From positions 1-60,598 of the forward strand of contig NZ_JAHKQH010000023.1 of the NCBI RefSeq assembly GCF_018861025.1: a stretch of DNA of 60,598 bases, in the 5' to 3' direction. The notes below the pieces were generated by a model. It had not been told where the DNA came from. It worked only from the letters and a program-made list of their open reading frames with translations, and searched no databases. This stretch comes from Psychrosphaera sp. B3R10 (GTDB lineage Bacteria; Pseudomonadota; Gammaproteobacteria; Enterobacterales; Alteromonadaceae). Position numbers and translations under genes: made by a program. Of the stretch, positions 9,521 through 17,622 are shown one piece after another (position 1 is the first letter of the stretch; each line of letters starts with the position of its first letter).

Positions 9521-9862
9521 TTAACTGATCGGTGGTCGATAGAGCCTAGTTGAAGTACCTAGAGGCAACAAAATTAACTTGTTAAAGTTGTCTGAGTGAT
9601 TTAAAGATAGGTTTGGTGTAAGCGCTTTTATCAAAATCCAACTGGTATGTTTGCCACTACAGTGTCCGCAATGGTGGCAGTCGTCTATATCGTGCTCGTT
9701 ACCAATATCTAGTTGAGAAAAGTGATCTGTTTCGTGGTCATGAATGACTTGTAGATGCTCAACGTCTAACTGGTGAGTTTCCATACTCGCAGATACGGTG
9801 ACAAACGATTGTAAAACAATCAATATTATCAGCAGTATTTTTAAAGCAACGTTAGTGTTCAA
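9521..9862 (-). CDS. Small secreted His/Cys-rich protein of the metal operon
   Basis: 113 residues with a signal peptide (hydrophobic about 8-24, cleavage near VSAS). The mature part is rich in His and acidic residues and contains a compact DDCHHCGHCSGKH motif that can bind soft metals. The C-terminus (STRLYRPPIS) has the 'RPP' ending seen in small periplasmic proteins accompanying RND metal pumps (CzcI/CopL/DUF2946-like); assignment to one family is not secure. It lies 64 bp upstream of the adaptor gene and downstream of the CDF exporter on the same strand. A periplasmic metal buffer or sensor role is inference. Confidence 0.7.
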   Translation of the reverse strand: MNTNVALKILLIILIVLQSFVTVSASMETHQLDVEHLQVIHDHETDHFSQLDIGNEHDIDDCHHCGHCSGKHTSWILIKALTPNLSLNHSDNFNKLILLPLGTSTRLYRPPIS

Positions 9863-9941
9863 AATTAAATTCTCTTCGTTAGACGGCTGTAAGATAACAA
9901 ATTTATGAGTACAAATCTAAATTCGTTGTATAGCATTTATG

Positions 9942-10829
9942 TTAATCATCTCGGCAAACTTCGTCAGGAAACTCAAACTCGATGGTTGTATGAGACAAGT
10001 CAAAAGTGGCTAAATCTTCAGCTATGGTCTTTTTGAGCAATTTTATAGTAGATACATCAAATTGTTCTTTTAATAGCAAATGTGCAGTTAACACATGGCT
10101 TTCCCCGTCTAAAGACCAATAGTGTATGTGATGAATCTCTTTCACCTCAGAATTAGATAACAAGGCATCCGTTATCTTGGTTTGTGTTTCTTCATCAGGT
10201 GACGCTTGTAAAAATAGTGCTAAGGTCGATTTTAAGTTTTTGACCACGTTAAACAAAATAAACAGTGTGAAAGCTATCGATAATAACGGGTCTAAAATAG
10301 GCCAATCCACAAACATCAAGATAATAGAAACAATTAGGACTGCCACCCAGCCAAGAGCGTCTTCTAAGAGATGCCACGATAATACTTTTTCATTTAACGT
10401 AGTTCCTGCCTTAAGTTTATATACGGCATAACCATTGACTGTAACACCGAGTAGTGCCAATCCTAACATCCCCTCTACCATCGGCATTTCAGGATGAGCT
10501 AACCTAGGGATAGCTTCAACTAATATAAAGATAGAGCCAACAATTAAAACTACGCTATTTATTAAAGCACCAAACAGTGATAAACGCTTATAACCGTAAC
10601 TGTACGTTGAAGACGCTTGTTTATCTGAAAAGTGACTCAACAACCAAGCAAAACCGATAGATATGCTGTCACCTAAATCATGAACCGCGTCAGCCATGAT
10701 TGCAGTACTATTGGTTAGCCAACCACCAATAAATTCAATGATGGTAAAAGTGACATTAAGAAAAAACGTCCAACCAATGCGCTCATTTTTATCATGCGCA
10801 TGGTGGTGACTATGATTGTGGCTGTGCAT
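9942..10829 (-). CDS. Cation diffusion facilitator (CzcD/ZitB-like) metal exporter
   Basis: 295 residues, six predicted TM helices, with a His-rich N-terminus (MHSHNHSHHHAHDKN). Both intramembrane metal-site motifs are intact: H50-x3-D54 in TM2 (VHDLGD) and H153-x3-D157 in TM5 (WHLLED), the HD-HD arrangement of zinc/cadmium-type CDFs. A cytoplasmic ferredoxin-like C-terminal domain follows (about 205-290). These proteins export Zn/Cd/Co from cytoplasm to periplasm in exchange for protons. It starts 1 bp after the stop of the transglutaminase-like gene, indicating one transcript. Confidence 0.93.
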   Translation of the reverse strand: MHSHNHSHHHAHDKNERIGWTFFLNVTFTIIEFIGGWLTNSTAIMADAVHDLGDSISIGFAWLLSHFSDKQASSTYSYGYKRLSLFGALINSVVLIVGSIFILVEAIPRLAHPEMPMVEGMLGLALLGVTVNGYAVYKLKAGTTLNEKVLSWHLLEDALGWVAVLIVSIILMFVDWPILDPLLSIAFTLFILFNVVKNLKSTLALFLQASPDEETQTKITDALLSNSEVKEIHHIHYWSLDGESHVLTAHLLLKEQFDVSTIKLLKKTIAEDLATFDLSHTTIEFEFPDEVCRDD

Positions 10830-10830
10830 T

Positions 10831-11550
10831 CTAACCTCTGCTTTGGTTGCTAGTCTTTCTCAGTCGATTGACATTCATATTGATAAGATGACGAATCATT
10901 GATTGATATAACCAACGTTTTACTCCTGATAAATTAGTCCCTTTCTGGCTGTAAAATTCATCTGGCGAGTTGTATAAACCAAAGTCATCATGAATGCCTT
11001 CTTTTTGAATGTATGTATCTTTTCCAGTCCACTCGGTCTCAGGATTTGACAAACATGTTGTAGCGATTCCATATCCACAGAAACTATCTTTAATTTGGCT
11101 AAACTTAGACTTGATTGAAGTTAGATATGTATCATCCAGAATAAAGCCTTCTAAATTGATCCACTCACCATCTAAGAATATTTCAACCCAACTATGGATA
11201 ATATATTTAGGCGCAAGCCAAAATACATATGAAGGTATTGCGCCTTTTTGAAGTTGCTGGTCAATCGTAAAGCCATGAAATCGGCACTCAATGCTAAGTG
11301 CCCTTAATAGGGCCATTAACAAGTTTCCTTTGGTATTGCACTGTCCATATCCATCAGCCAAAACTTCATTTGCGGCTATGTCATCGCTGCGGTTATATCC
11401 GAACTGAATCTCGTCTTTAACAAAAGTGTAGGCGGCACCAACCTTATTGTAATCGTCTAAATTCTGCCAACCTCGTTCTTTAATCAATCGTTGAATCGCA
11501 TCGTGACTAAAATTTAGTATTTTTGTTTCAACTAAATAGCTCTTGTTCAT
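10831..11550 (-). CDS. Transglutaminase-like domain protein, first gene of the metal operon
   Basis: 239 residues, no signal peptide. The transglutaminase/cysteine-protease core is recognisable: Cys71 in DGYGQCNTKGNLL, His119 in IIHSWVEIF, then WINLEG where most members have an Asp (here Glu134). It is the gene nearest the MerR-type promoter (11584-11614) and is nearly fused to the CDF exporter. Substrate is unknown; in a metal-induced operon a role in protein or peptide processing is possible, but nothing in the sequence fixes it. Confidence 0.8.
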   Translation of the reverse strand: MNKSYLVETKILNFSHDAIQRLIKERGWQNLDDYNKVGAAYTFVKDEIQFGYNRSDDIAANEVLADGYGQCNTKGNLLMALLRALSIECRFHGFTIDQQLQKGAIPSYVFWLAPKYIIHSWVEIFLDGEWINLEGFILDDTYLTSIKSKFSQIKDSFCGYGIATTCLSNPETEWTGKDTYIQKEGIHDDFGLYNSPDEFYSQKGTNLSGVKRWLYQSMIRHLINMNVNRLRKTSNQSRG

Positions 11551-11583
11551 ATCATTATCACTTAGTTAGTTTTGCTTTGCACA

Positions 11584-11614
11584 ACTATAAAACCTATAGT
11601 AACTATAGAGTCAA
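11584..11614 (-). promoter_or_regulatory. MerR-type promoter/operator driving the metal operon
   Basis: On the minus strand TTGACT (11614-11609) and TATAGT (11589-11584) are separated by 19 bp, the over-long spacer typical of promoters remodelled by MerR-family activators. The spacer holds the dyad CTATAG-TAA-CTATAG (11594-11608). The element lies between the divergent regulator gene and the transglutaminase-CDF-pump operon, and closely resembles CadR/ZntR-type operators. Metal identity is inferred from the regulator. Confidence 0.85.
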
Positions 11615-11630
11615 GCAAGGGTTAAAAAAT

Positions 11631-12020
11631 ATGAAAATAGGCCAACTATCTAAGGTTTCTGGATGCTCCATACAGACAATTAGATATTACGAAAAGGAAG
11701 GGTTGCTTAATCGACCCAGCCGCAGCGAAGGAAATTTTCGGCTATATGATGAAAAATCTTTGAAAGAACTAGAATTCGTAAAACATTGTCGAAACCTTGA
11801 TATTCCTTTGTTAGATATTAAGACATTGATTGACCTTAAGCACAGACCAGAGGAAAGTTGCTCCTCGATAAATGACTTGATTGCAAAACAGCTCGATTTA
11901 GTTAACCAGCGAATAAAGGAGTTAAATGCATTAAAATCAGAACTTCAAATAATGAAGAAAGCCTGTTCTTCAGACAGTACAGTTGAAAGGTGCGGGATAA
12001 TGAAAACGCTAGAGGTGTAA
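11631..12020 (+). CDS. cadR: MerR-family Cd(II)/Pb(II)-responsive regulator (CadR-like)
   Basis: 129 residues from the ATG at 11631 (MKIGQLSKVSGC, the canonical MerR opening); the longer upstream reading would run through the divergent promoter. An N-terminal winged HTH (about 1-70) and dimerisation helix (about 80-112) are followed by a metal-binding tail. Cysteines at 77, 112 and 121 (PEESC, KKAC, RCGIM) match the Cys pattern of CadR/PbrR proteins, in which C77 and C112 with a third tail Cys bind Cd or Pb. It probably twists the promoter at 11584-11614 and activates the leftward efflux operon. Confidence 0.92.
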   Translation: MKIGQLSKVSGCSIQTIRYYEKEGLLNRPSRSEGNFRLYDEKSLKELEFVKHCRNLDIPLLDIKTLIDLKHRPEESCSSINDLIAKQLDLVNQRIKELNALKSELQIMKKACSSDSTVERCGIMKTLEV

Positions 12021-12460
12021 TTGAACGGTCGGTTGACCGTTTAATGGGGCCCTTAGAGTATTTGCGTTAACTCATAAGGGGGGCAAAGGCGAGTTAGTTT
12101 GTAACTCGCATTTGGACAAAACCAATTTAGAAGCTAAGGGCTGATTTGTACCAATCTCAGCTAGTCGGTTAGTTGTCTTAATTATTAGCAATAAAGCACA
12201 CGTTGCAATTTGCGAACATAACAATAATAAAGATTCGACATTAGCCTTAGCTTATCTAACATCAACCATCGCGACAATGACTCGTAAAAAACAGGTCTGA
12301 ACTGGTGAATTTTTGTCAAAAAAAATAAAACTAACGCCAGTAGTGCTAAATATTAAGCTAAAGTGTCTGAAGTCCTATACAAATATGGCATAGCAAAGGA
12401 TTAATTATCCTATGGTAAGGTTTAACTATTAAAAACCTAACTTACTAATTACCAGATACG
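12021..12460 (+). other. Intergenic region after cadR
   Basis: A short hairpin (AACGGTC 12024-12030 / GACCGTT 12035-12041) follows the regulator stop at once but has no T-tract. A sequence shared with 13784-13830 starts at 12051. The rest is AT-rich and without a convincing ORF. Confidence 0.4.
12051..12097 (+). repeat. Dispersed intergenic repeat, copy 1
   Basis: Begins CCTTAGAGTATTTGCGTTAA and continues with an imperfect G-rich stretch (about AAGGGGGGCAAAGGCGAGTTA). A related sequence with the same opening except one base lies at 13784-13830 on the same strand, 1.7 kb away, on the other side of the PEP-CTERM gene. Similarity fades after about 47 bases. Confidence 0.55.
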
Positions 12461-12491
12461 AAAAAACACCAATCATTACAATTGATGTTTT
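12461..12491 (-). terminator. Rho-independent terminator of the first PEP-CTERM gene
   Basis: AAAACACCAAT / ATTGATGTTTT inverted repeat (one wobble) about 27 bp downstream of the leftward stop. On the minus strand the stem is followed by TTTTTT. Confidence 0.75.
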
Positions 12492-12517
12492 CTGGAATTT
12501 ACTACAAAGAATCTATA

Positions 12518-13108
12518 TTAAGATTGTTTCCTAAATCGACGTGATGCTAAACCAATCATTCCTAATGCAAAAATAGCAAGTGTTGATGGTTCTGGTACAG
12601 ATTCCGATTTTTTAACCATATAAACACCATGCCAACTGCTTTGAAAATCTAAACTTGATGTATAACTTATCCAGTTCTCATCAGTAAACAATTTTCCGTC
12701 TGTTCTTGTACCTATATTTGCAATAACACTGTTGTCTTGCACATACATTCCGAAAGTATGACCATAAATCGAACCTAATAAACTCATTATCTGATTTCCG
12801 GTATTTACGTCAGCCGCTAAATAGTTGAACTGTAGGTTGAAATCAATCAAGGGATATTGTGAAGTCCATAAACCTATGACTTCACTTTGGCTCGCAAGTC
12901 TAAATTCACTAAAATTGTTGATAGCTGTGTTTATTGACATACCAAATGTTTGACTTAAGTCTAACCAAGTTAAATTACTTGATGTGTCGTAAACAGCAAG
13001 GTTGTCATTCGCAACTGACAGATCGGCTTCTATAAGTCCTGCATTAGCTACACAACTAGAAAGGAATATTAATCCAGCAAGAGCTCTTCCAAAAAGTTTA
13101 AATTTCAT
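12518..13108 (-). CDS. PEP-CTERM sorting-domain protein
   Basis: 196 residues from the ATG at 13108, chosen for its AAGGAA ribosome-binding site and a clean signal peptide (KLFGRALAGLIFLSSCVANA); the ORF extends upstream but without either. The body contains an LTWLDLSQT segment typical of secreted PEP-CTERM proteins of unknown function. The C-terminus has the full sorting signal: VPEPSTLAIFALG, hydrophobic stretch, then SRRFRKQS. Such proteins are processed by an exosortase (EpsH/XrtA type) and associated with surface or exopolysaccharide material; the exosortase is not in this window. A sigma-54-like element lies upstream at 13187-13205. Confidence 0.88.
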   Translation of the reverse strand: MKFKLFGRALAGLIFLSSCVANAGLIEADLSVANDNLAVYDTSSNLTWLDLSQTFGMSINTAINNFSEFRLASQSEVIGLWTSQYPLIDFNLQFNYLAADVNTGNQIMSLLGSIYGHTFGMYVQDNSVIANIGTRTDGKLFTDENWISYTSSLDFQSSWHGVYMVKKSESVPEPSTLAIFALGMIGLASRRFRKQS

Positions 13109-13186
13109 TTGATATTCCTTTTTAATCCCTTCCATCAAATTTGGTAGGTAATCATTAAAATAGTAATTTATTAATACTTTTACTAT

Positions 13187-13205
13187 AATACAAAAACCAT
13201 ACCAA
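13187..13205 (-). promoter_or_regulatory. Possible sigma-54 promoter of the first PEP-CTERM gene
   Basis: Minus strand TTGGTATGGTTTTTGTATT: the -24 GG is intact, and the -12 position reads GT instead of GC at the correct 10-bp spacing. PEP-CTERM genes are commonly sigma-54 dependent under PrsK/PrsR control (established), and the other PEP-CTERM gene here has a better match. The weak -12 box limits confidence. Confidence 0.4.
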
Positions 13206-13228
13206 ATTAAAATATTCAACAATTTCAA

Positions 13229-14063
13229 TGCAATAAAAATTTACAGGATATTTTACACTGTGATATTGTAAAAAACTCCGACACCAAAAACGCGTCAATC
13301 AGTTGAAATAACAACAAACTTTTAACAAACTTTAATATGGAATAGTTTTACCGTAAAAACTCCTTTAGATGATTGAATTTCACTATTAAACAGTGAAAAA
13401 TAACTGAATCAACCAGTTTTAACCACTTAAAACAGCTATTATAGTAGTGTTATTGATTAAATTTCAGTGGTACTAACTGTTGTCAATCACTATATATATA
13501 CCGTTATAAACCAGTATATTCACCTCCTACCAACTGACTTTTAATCAGTTGGCTTGATATGTAATTCGTTGGTATTACTACATCATCAACTTGTTGAATT
13601 TATTAAATAACGGAACTAGCTTCATATTTATGAAATTTGCATGAAATATGATAATTAGATTTAATTTTTGCATACTAACGGAGTGATATCCTTTATTAGT
13701 GAGGAAAGTTCGAACGTCAGCTATAGGGAAAGAATGATTACAATCAGAAGGTGCTTGTCCGGCTGTTTTTCGCTCAAAGCAGACCTTAGAGTATTTACGT
13801 TAACGCACTTAGGGGCAGAAAGGAGTTACGCTTGAAGGTCCGCTGATAGCACAGAGCCAACCTTTGATACTAACTCATAATTGCCCAGTACCGCGTTATT
13901 TCTAAATGTTACAAACCCAATTAAATTTCTTACCCTAATCTTCTCATTTTTGTGGGGGTTGATATTTTGCATGCCAGAGAATCAAGTGAAAACAAAGCAC
14001 TCTAATTCCTCCCCATGGCGCGTATTTACTCAAAACTATAAACATAGCTTAGTCCTTAAATCA
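13229..14063 (+). other. Intergenic region between PEP-CTERM gene and exporter operon
   Basis: AT-rich with many CAGTT/AACTG words. It contains a perfect 8-bp hairpin with 7-base loop (CCAACTGA 13530-13537 / TCAGTTGG 13545-13552) and the second copy of the dispersed repeat. The 68-codon ORF at 13881-14087 has no ribosome-binding site or family resemblance and runs into the operator region, so it is not called. Confidence 0.4.
13784..13830 (+). repeat. Dispersed intergenic repeat, copy 2
   Basis: Begins CCTTAGAGTATTTACGTTAA and aligns with 12051-12097, including the following G-rich stretch, with several differences. No ORF or terminal inverted repeats accompany it. Confidence 0.55.
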
Positions 14064-14101
14064 AAAGTGTCCGCTCGGACACTTTAAACTGTCCGCGGAC
14101 A
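14064..14101 (+). promoter_or_regulatory. Twin palindromic activator sites upstream of the exporter operon
   Basis: Two head-to-tail palindromes: TGTCCG-CT-CGGACA (14068-14081, flanking symmetry extends to 14064-14085) and TGTCCGCGGACA (14090-14101), each followed by CTTTA, with right half-sites 20 bp apart. They end 56 bp upstream of the -24 GG of the sigma-54 promoter, a suitable place for an enhancer-binding protein. The operon's own Fis-type HTH regulator (18892-20238) is the likely ligand; that is inference. Confidence 0.75.
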
Positions 14102-14154
14102 CTTTATTCTTATTGTTATTTTGTTTATACCCATATTAATCAGTTACTTACCTG

Positions 14155-14172
14155 TTGGCATGGTCCTCGCTT
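14155..14172 (+). promoter_or_regulatory. Sigma-54 promoter of the exporter operon
   Basis: TTGGCATGGTCCTCGCTT has GG (14157-14158) and GC (14169-14170) with 10 bases between, close to the consensus TGGCACG-N4-TTGCA. It is 36-50 bp upstream of the adaptor start, and the operon contains a sigma-54 activator. Confidence 0.8.
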
Positions 14173-14207
14173 TAACCAGAGTATTAAATTATTAAAAAGG
14201 CATATGA

Positions 14208-15497
14208 ATGACTGCATTCATGGTCGATGGAGTTGAGAAGATGATTAAGGATACAAGTGCGCAGGATGTTGCTATTGAATCAAAACCGAACATTAAAAAA
14301 ATAGCGATTATCATTCTCATAGCGCTAATTGTGATTACTTTTACAGCTAAAACATTAATGAACAAATCCGCAGTTAGCCATTCATTTGATCGCGCTTCTA
14401 TGCAAATCGCTCGTGTTGAAATGGGGGAGTTAGTGCGTGATATCGTTTCTAATGGTCGTATTGTCGCTGCTAACGCCCCACAAGTTTACAGCCCTGAGCA
14501 AGGGTTTGTGTCGCTCAAAGTTAAAGCAGGCGATACCGTAAATCTCGGCCAGATCGTTGCTACAGTGGACAGCCCCGAACTAGCCAATCTGTTAAAACAA
14601 GAAACGTCGGAAATAGAACGCCTTGAAGGTGAGTTAGCACGCAAGGAGCTAGATGCTCGTAGCCAAACACTACAATTGACTAAGTTGCTTGATATAGCAC
14701 AAGTGGATTTAGAAGCGGCAGAACGAGAAAGCCGACGTGCTCATGCATCTATGAAAAGTAACCTTATCAGTGAAATCGACTTTGAAATGGCGGTTGATGA
14801 TCTGGCTAGAGCAGAATTGACTTATAAACATGCAAAAGAAGAAGTGAGTGTTGCAAAAGAGCGTTTAGCTTTCGAATTGGCGAGTGCCAAAAGTACCGTC
14901 TCGCGTCAGGCCTTAGTGTTGGAAGAACTAAAACGTAAGATTAATGACTTAAATATACTCGCGACGGTAAAAGGCGTAGTGGGAAATTTATTAGTTCAAC
15001 AGCGTGCATTGGTTAAAAAGAATGACGCGTTGATGACTCTTGTCGATTTAAGTGCATATGAGGTTGAGCTGAACGTAGCAGAAAGCTATGCCAATGATCT
15101 TGGAATTGGAATGCAGGCAGAAATTAACATTGCGGGAACTACCTTCTTGGGCAAATTATCAGCCATTTCGCCGGAAGTAAAAAATCGACAAGTTACTGCC
15201 AGAGTGCGTTTTGATCAGCAACAACTTACCGGTATTCGCCAGAATCAACAAGTTTCCGCAAGAGTTCTGCTTGAAAGCAAAACGAACGTAATGAAAGTTC
15301 GCCGCGGCAGCTTTATGCAATCAGGCGGTTTTTATGCATTTAAGGTCGAGGGCGACATTGCTAAAAAAGTTGAGATCCAACTTGGGGCTAAAAGCATGAG
15401 AGAAGTAGAAATACTGTCCGGTTTAAACCCTAGTGATCAAATTATTATTTCGAACTATGACGAATACAGTAAAACCGACTCCTTCTTATTAAATTAA
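14208..15497 (+). CDS. MacA/HlyD-like periplasmic adaptor of an ABC exporter
   Basis: 429 residues. Short cytoplasmic N-terminus, one TM helix (about 30-48), then a lipoyl half-motif (ANAPQVYSPEQGFVSLKVKAGDTV), a long alpha-helical coiled-coil hairpin (about 120-245), the second lipoyl half and a beta-barrel domain. It would join an inner-membrane ABC exporter to an outer-membrane channel. The start at 14208 has AAAAGG seven bases upstream; in-frame ATGs at 14220 and 14241 are alternatives. First gene of a six-gene rightward operon that ends with its own regulator and kinase. Confidence 0.9.
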   Translation: MTAFMVDGVEKMIKDTSAQDVAIESKPNIKKIAIIILIALIVITFTAKTLMNKSAVSHSFDRASMQIARVEMGELVRDIVSNGRIVAANAPQVYSPEQGFVSLKVKAGDTVNLGQIVATVDSPELANLLKQETSEIERLEGELARKELDARSQTLQLTKLLDIAQVDLEAAERESRRAHASMKSNLISEIDFEMAVDDLARAELTYKHAKEEVSVAKERLAFELASAKSTVSRQALVLEELKRKINDLNILATVKGVVGNLLVQQRALVKKNDALMTLVDLSAYEVELNVAESYANDLGIGMQAEINIAGTTFLGKLSAISPEVKNRQVTARVRFDQQQLTGIRQNQQVSARVLLESKTNVMKVRRGSFMQSGGFYAFKVEGDIAKKVEIQLGAKSMREVEILSGLNPSDQIIISNYDEYSKTDSFLLN

Positions 15498-15567
15498 GAA
15501 GCGGATTAATAAAGAATAAAACAAAATTTGCGCAGCAAACCAGTTAAACATAGAAAGGAACACAACC

Positions 15568-16299
15568 ATGTTAAGCATGAAAAATATCAGCAAAGTATAT
15601 CAAACGGAAAAAGTTCAAACCCACGCGTTACGAGATTTTAATTTAGAAGTTAAAGAAGGCGAATTCATCGCTGTGACAGGACCATCGGGTTCGGGAAAAA
15701 CAACGTTTTTAAATATAGCGGGCATGTTAGAACCCTTTTCTGGTGGCGAATTTATGCTTGATAACGTGAATGTTGGTTCTCTAAGTGACAATGAAAGAGC
15801 GGACCTAAGAAACCAAAAAATAGGTTTTATTTTTCAGGGCTTTAACCTAATACCCGACTTAAGCTTATATGAAAACATTGAAGTTCCGTTGCGCTATCGA
15901 GGTATCAAGGCAGCGGAACGTAAACTACGTATCGAAGAGTGTTTAGAGAAAGTTGGATTAGCCAGCAGAGCAAAACACTTACCTCAACAATTGTCAGGCG
16001 GTCAACAACAGCGGGTTGCAATTGCAAGAGCGTTAGCTGGCAAACCGAGGTTTTTACTTGCCGATGAGCCAACTGGTAACTTAGATAGCCTAATGGCGCG
16101 TCAAGTGATGGAACTGTTAGAAAATATTAACAGTGAAGGATCAACCATCATTATGGTGACGCACGACCAAGAGCTCGCGCGTCGAGCACCACGCAATATT
16201 CAAGTTGTTGATGGGCAGTTAGCGGACTTTACCTTGTATCAAAACAAATCCTCGGACTCTGTTGCTGAGCGCGTACAACAGTCTATGGCAGAGGTGTAA
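15568..16299 (+). CDS. ABC transporter ATP-binding protein (MacB/LolD type)
   Basis: 243 residues. Walker A GPSGSGKT (38-45), Q-loop near 90 (FIFQGFNLIP), signature LSGGQ (142-146), Walker B FLLADE (162-167) and H-switch MVTHD. The family couples ATP hydrolysis to MacB/FtsX-type permeases that do mechanotransmission rather than classic membrane transport. It has a clear AAAGGA ribosome-binding site and is one base from the following permease gene. Confidence 0.94.
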   Translation: MLSMKNISKVYQTEKVQTHALRDFNLEVKEGEFIAVTGPSGSGKTTFLNIAGMLEPFSGGEFMLDNVNVGSLSDNERADLRNQKIGFIFQGFNLIPDLSLYENIEVPLRYRGIKAAERKLRIEECLEKVGLASRAKHLPQQLSGGQQQRVAIARALAGKPRFLLADEPTGNLDSLMARQVMELLENINSEGSTIIMVTHDQELARRAPRNIQVVDGQLADFTLYQNKSSDSVAERVQQSMAEV

Positions 16300-16300
16300 C

Positions 16301-17614
16301 ATGTTTTTTCATTATATCGATTTAAGTTGGCGCAGCTTAAAGCGCACGCCGTTAGTATCGGCTTTAATGGTCATGGCCATCGCTATAGGTATTGGCATCA
16401 CGATGACCAGTTTGTCGGTTTACCACATGATGTCGATGGACCCTATTCCGCATAAGAGCGACCAACTTTTTGCGGTGCAACTTAATACAACTGACGACGG
16501 AAATGAATGGTGGACGTCTGATAATGTGCCGTTACAGCTGACTTACAAAGACGCAATGTATTTGCACAATGCTGAAACGCCAGTTCGTAAAACGGCGTCT
16601 ATACGCACCGCCTTTACTGTTCATATGAATAACCAAGACGTGAAACCTTTTTTATCGTCGGTTAGGGCGGCAGGACAAGATTTTTTCACTATGTTTGACC
16701 AACACTTTATTTATGGTTCTCCTTGGAGTTTAGCGCAGGAAAAAGCCGCTGACGCTGTTGTTGTTATTAATGAAGAAACAAACAATAAGTTGTTTGGTGG
16801 TACAAACTCGGTTGGAAAACAAATTTATCTCGACGATTCAATTTTTACCGTCGTTGGCGTGACTAAACAGTGGCAAATTCATACTAAGTATTACGACCTA
16901 AACAACGGTTCGTTTAATGCGCCGGAGCCTATCTTTATCCCCCTCACCTTGTGGGAACCTATGCAACTTGTCAGTCGTGGCAATACCAATGGCTGGAAGC
17001 ATGAGAATGTGACTACGTTTGAAGGCCAACTGCAGTCTGAAATGTTTTGGGTGCAGTTCTGGGCAGAATTACCAACAGAAAATGACGTGAAACAATATCA
17101 TGATTTTCTGTTTTCCTATTTAACTGAACAAGGTACTAAAGGCCGATATACACGTGAAAAACCAGAGTTCAATTTACAAGATGTCAACGAATGGATGGAA
17201 TACAACAAAGTGGTATCGGAAGATAATAAAATATTGGTCGGACTCAGCTTTATGTTCTTAGCAGTCTGTTTAGCTAACATTTTGGGACTGCTGCTTGGTA
17301 AGTTTATTCGTAGAGCGCCTGAAATTGGAGTACGAAGAGCGTTAGGTGCAAACAAGCGTCAAATTTTTCTTCAGCACCTTGTGGAAGTCTCGGTACTTGG
17401 TTTACTCGGTGGAGTTATTGGTATTGGTATCGCCCAGCTTGGTTTATGGGGAGTGCGAGTGACGAGTAGCCAATATGCTGATCTTGCTGGTATGGATCTG
17501 ACCATGGTTTTAACCGCGCCAGCAATAGCGATAGGCGCTTGTATAATCGCCGGTCTTTATCCCGCTTGGCTTGTATGTAAGACGCAACCTGCCATCTACT
17601 TAAAAACGCAATAG
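16301..17614 (+). CDS. FtsX-like permease subunit 1
   Basis: 437 residues starting at the ATG at 16301 (GAGGTG upstream, MFFHYIDLSWRSLKRTPL opening). TM1 at about 22-42, a large periplasmic MacB-type domain (about 45-310), then three C-terminal TM helices containing the FtsX signature (EIGVRRALGANKRQIFLQHLVE). It forms a heteromeric permease with the next gene, energised by the preceding ATPase. The transported substrate is unknown; MacB-like systems secrete toxins, peptides or antibiotics. Confidence 0.9.
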   Translation: MFFHYIDLSWRSLKRTPLVSALMVMAIAIGIGITMTSLSVYHMMSMDPIPHKSDQLFAVQLNTTDDGNEWWTSDNVPLQLTYKDAMYLHNAETPVRKTASIRTAFTVHMNNQDVKPFLSSVRAAGQDFFTMFDQHFIYGSPWSLAQEKAADAVVVINEETNNKLFGGTNSVGKQIYLDDSIFTVVGVTKQWQIHTKYYDLNNGSFNAPEPIFIPLTLWEPMQLVSRGNTNGWKHENVTTFEGQLQSEMFWVQFWAELPTENDVKQYHDFLFSYLTEQGTKGRYTREKPEFNLQDVNEWMEYNKVVSEDNKILVGLSFMFLAVCLANILGLLLGKFIRRAPEIGVRRALGANKRQIFLQHLVEVSVLGLLGGVIGIGIAQLGLWGVRVTSSQYADLAGMDLTMVLTAPAIAIGACIIAGLYPAWLVCKTQPAIYLKTQ

Positions 17615-17622
17615 GAGCTATC

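Noticed and set aside
13530-13552. Hairpin CCAACTGA/TCAGTTGG as a terminator
   Set aside because: Perfect stem but no T-tract and no gene ending nearby.
13881-14087. 68-codon forward ORF upstream of the exporter operon
   Set aside because: No ribosome-binding site, no recognisable fold, and it overlaps the twin palindromes; likely chance.
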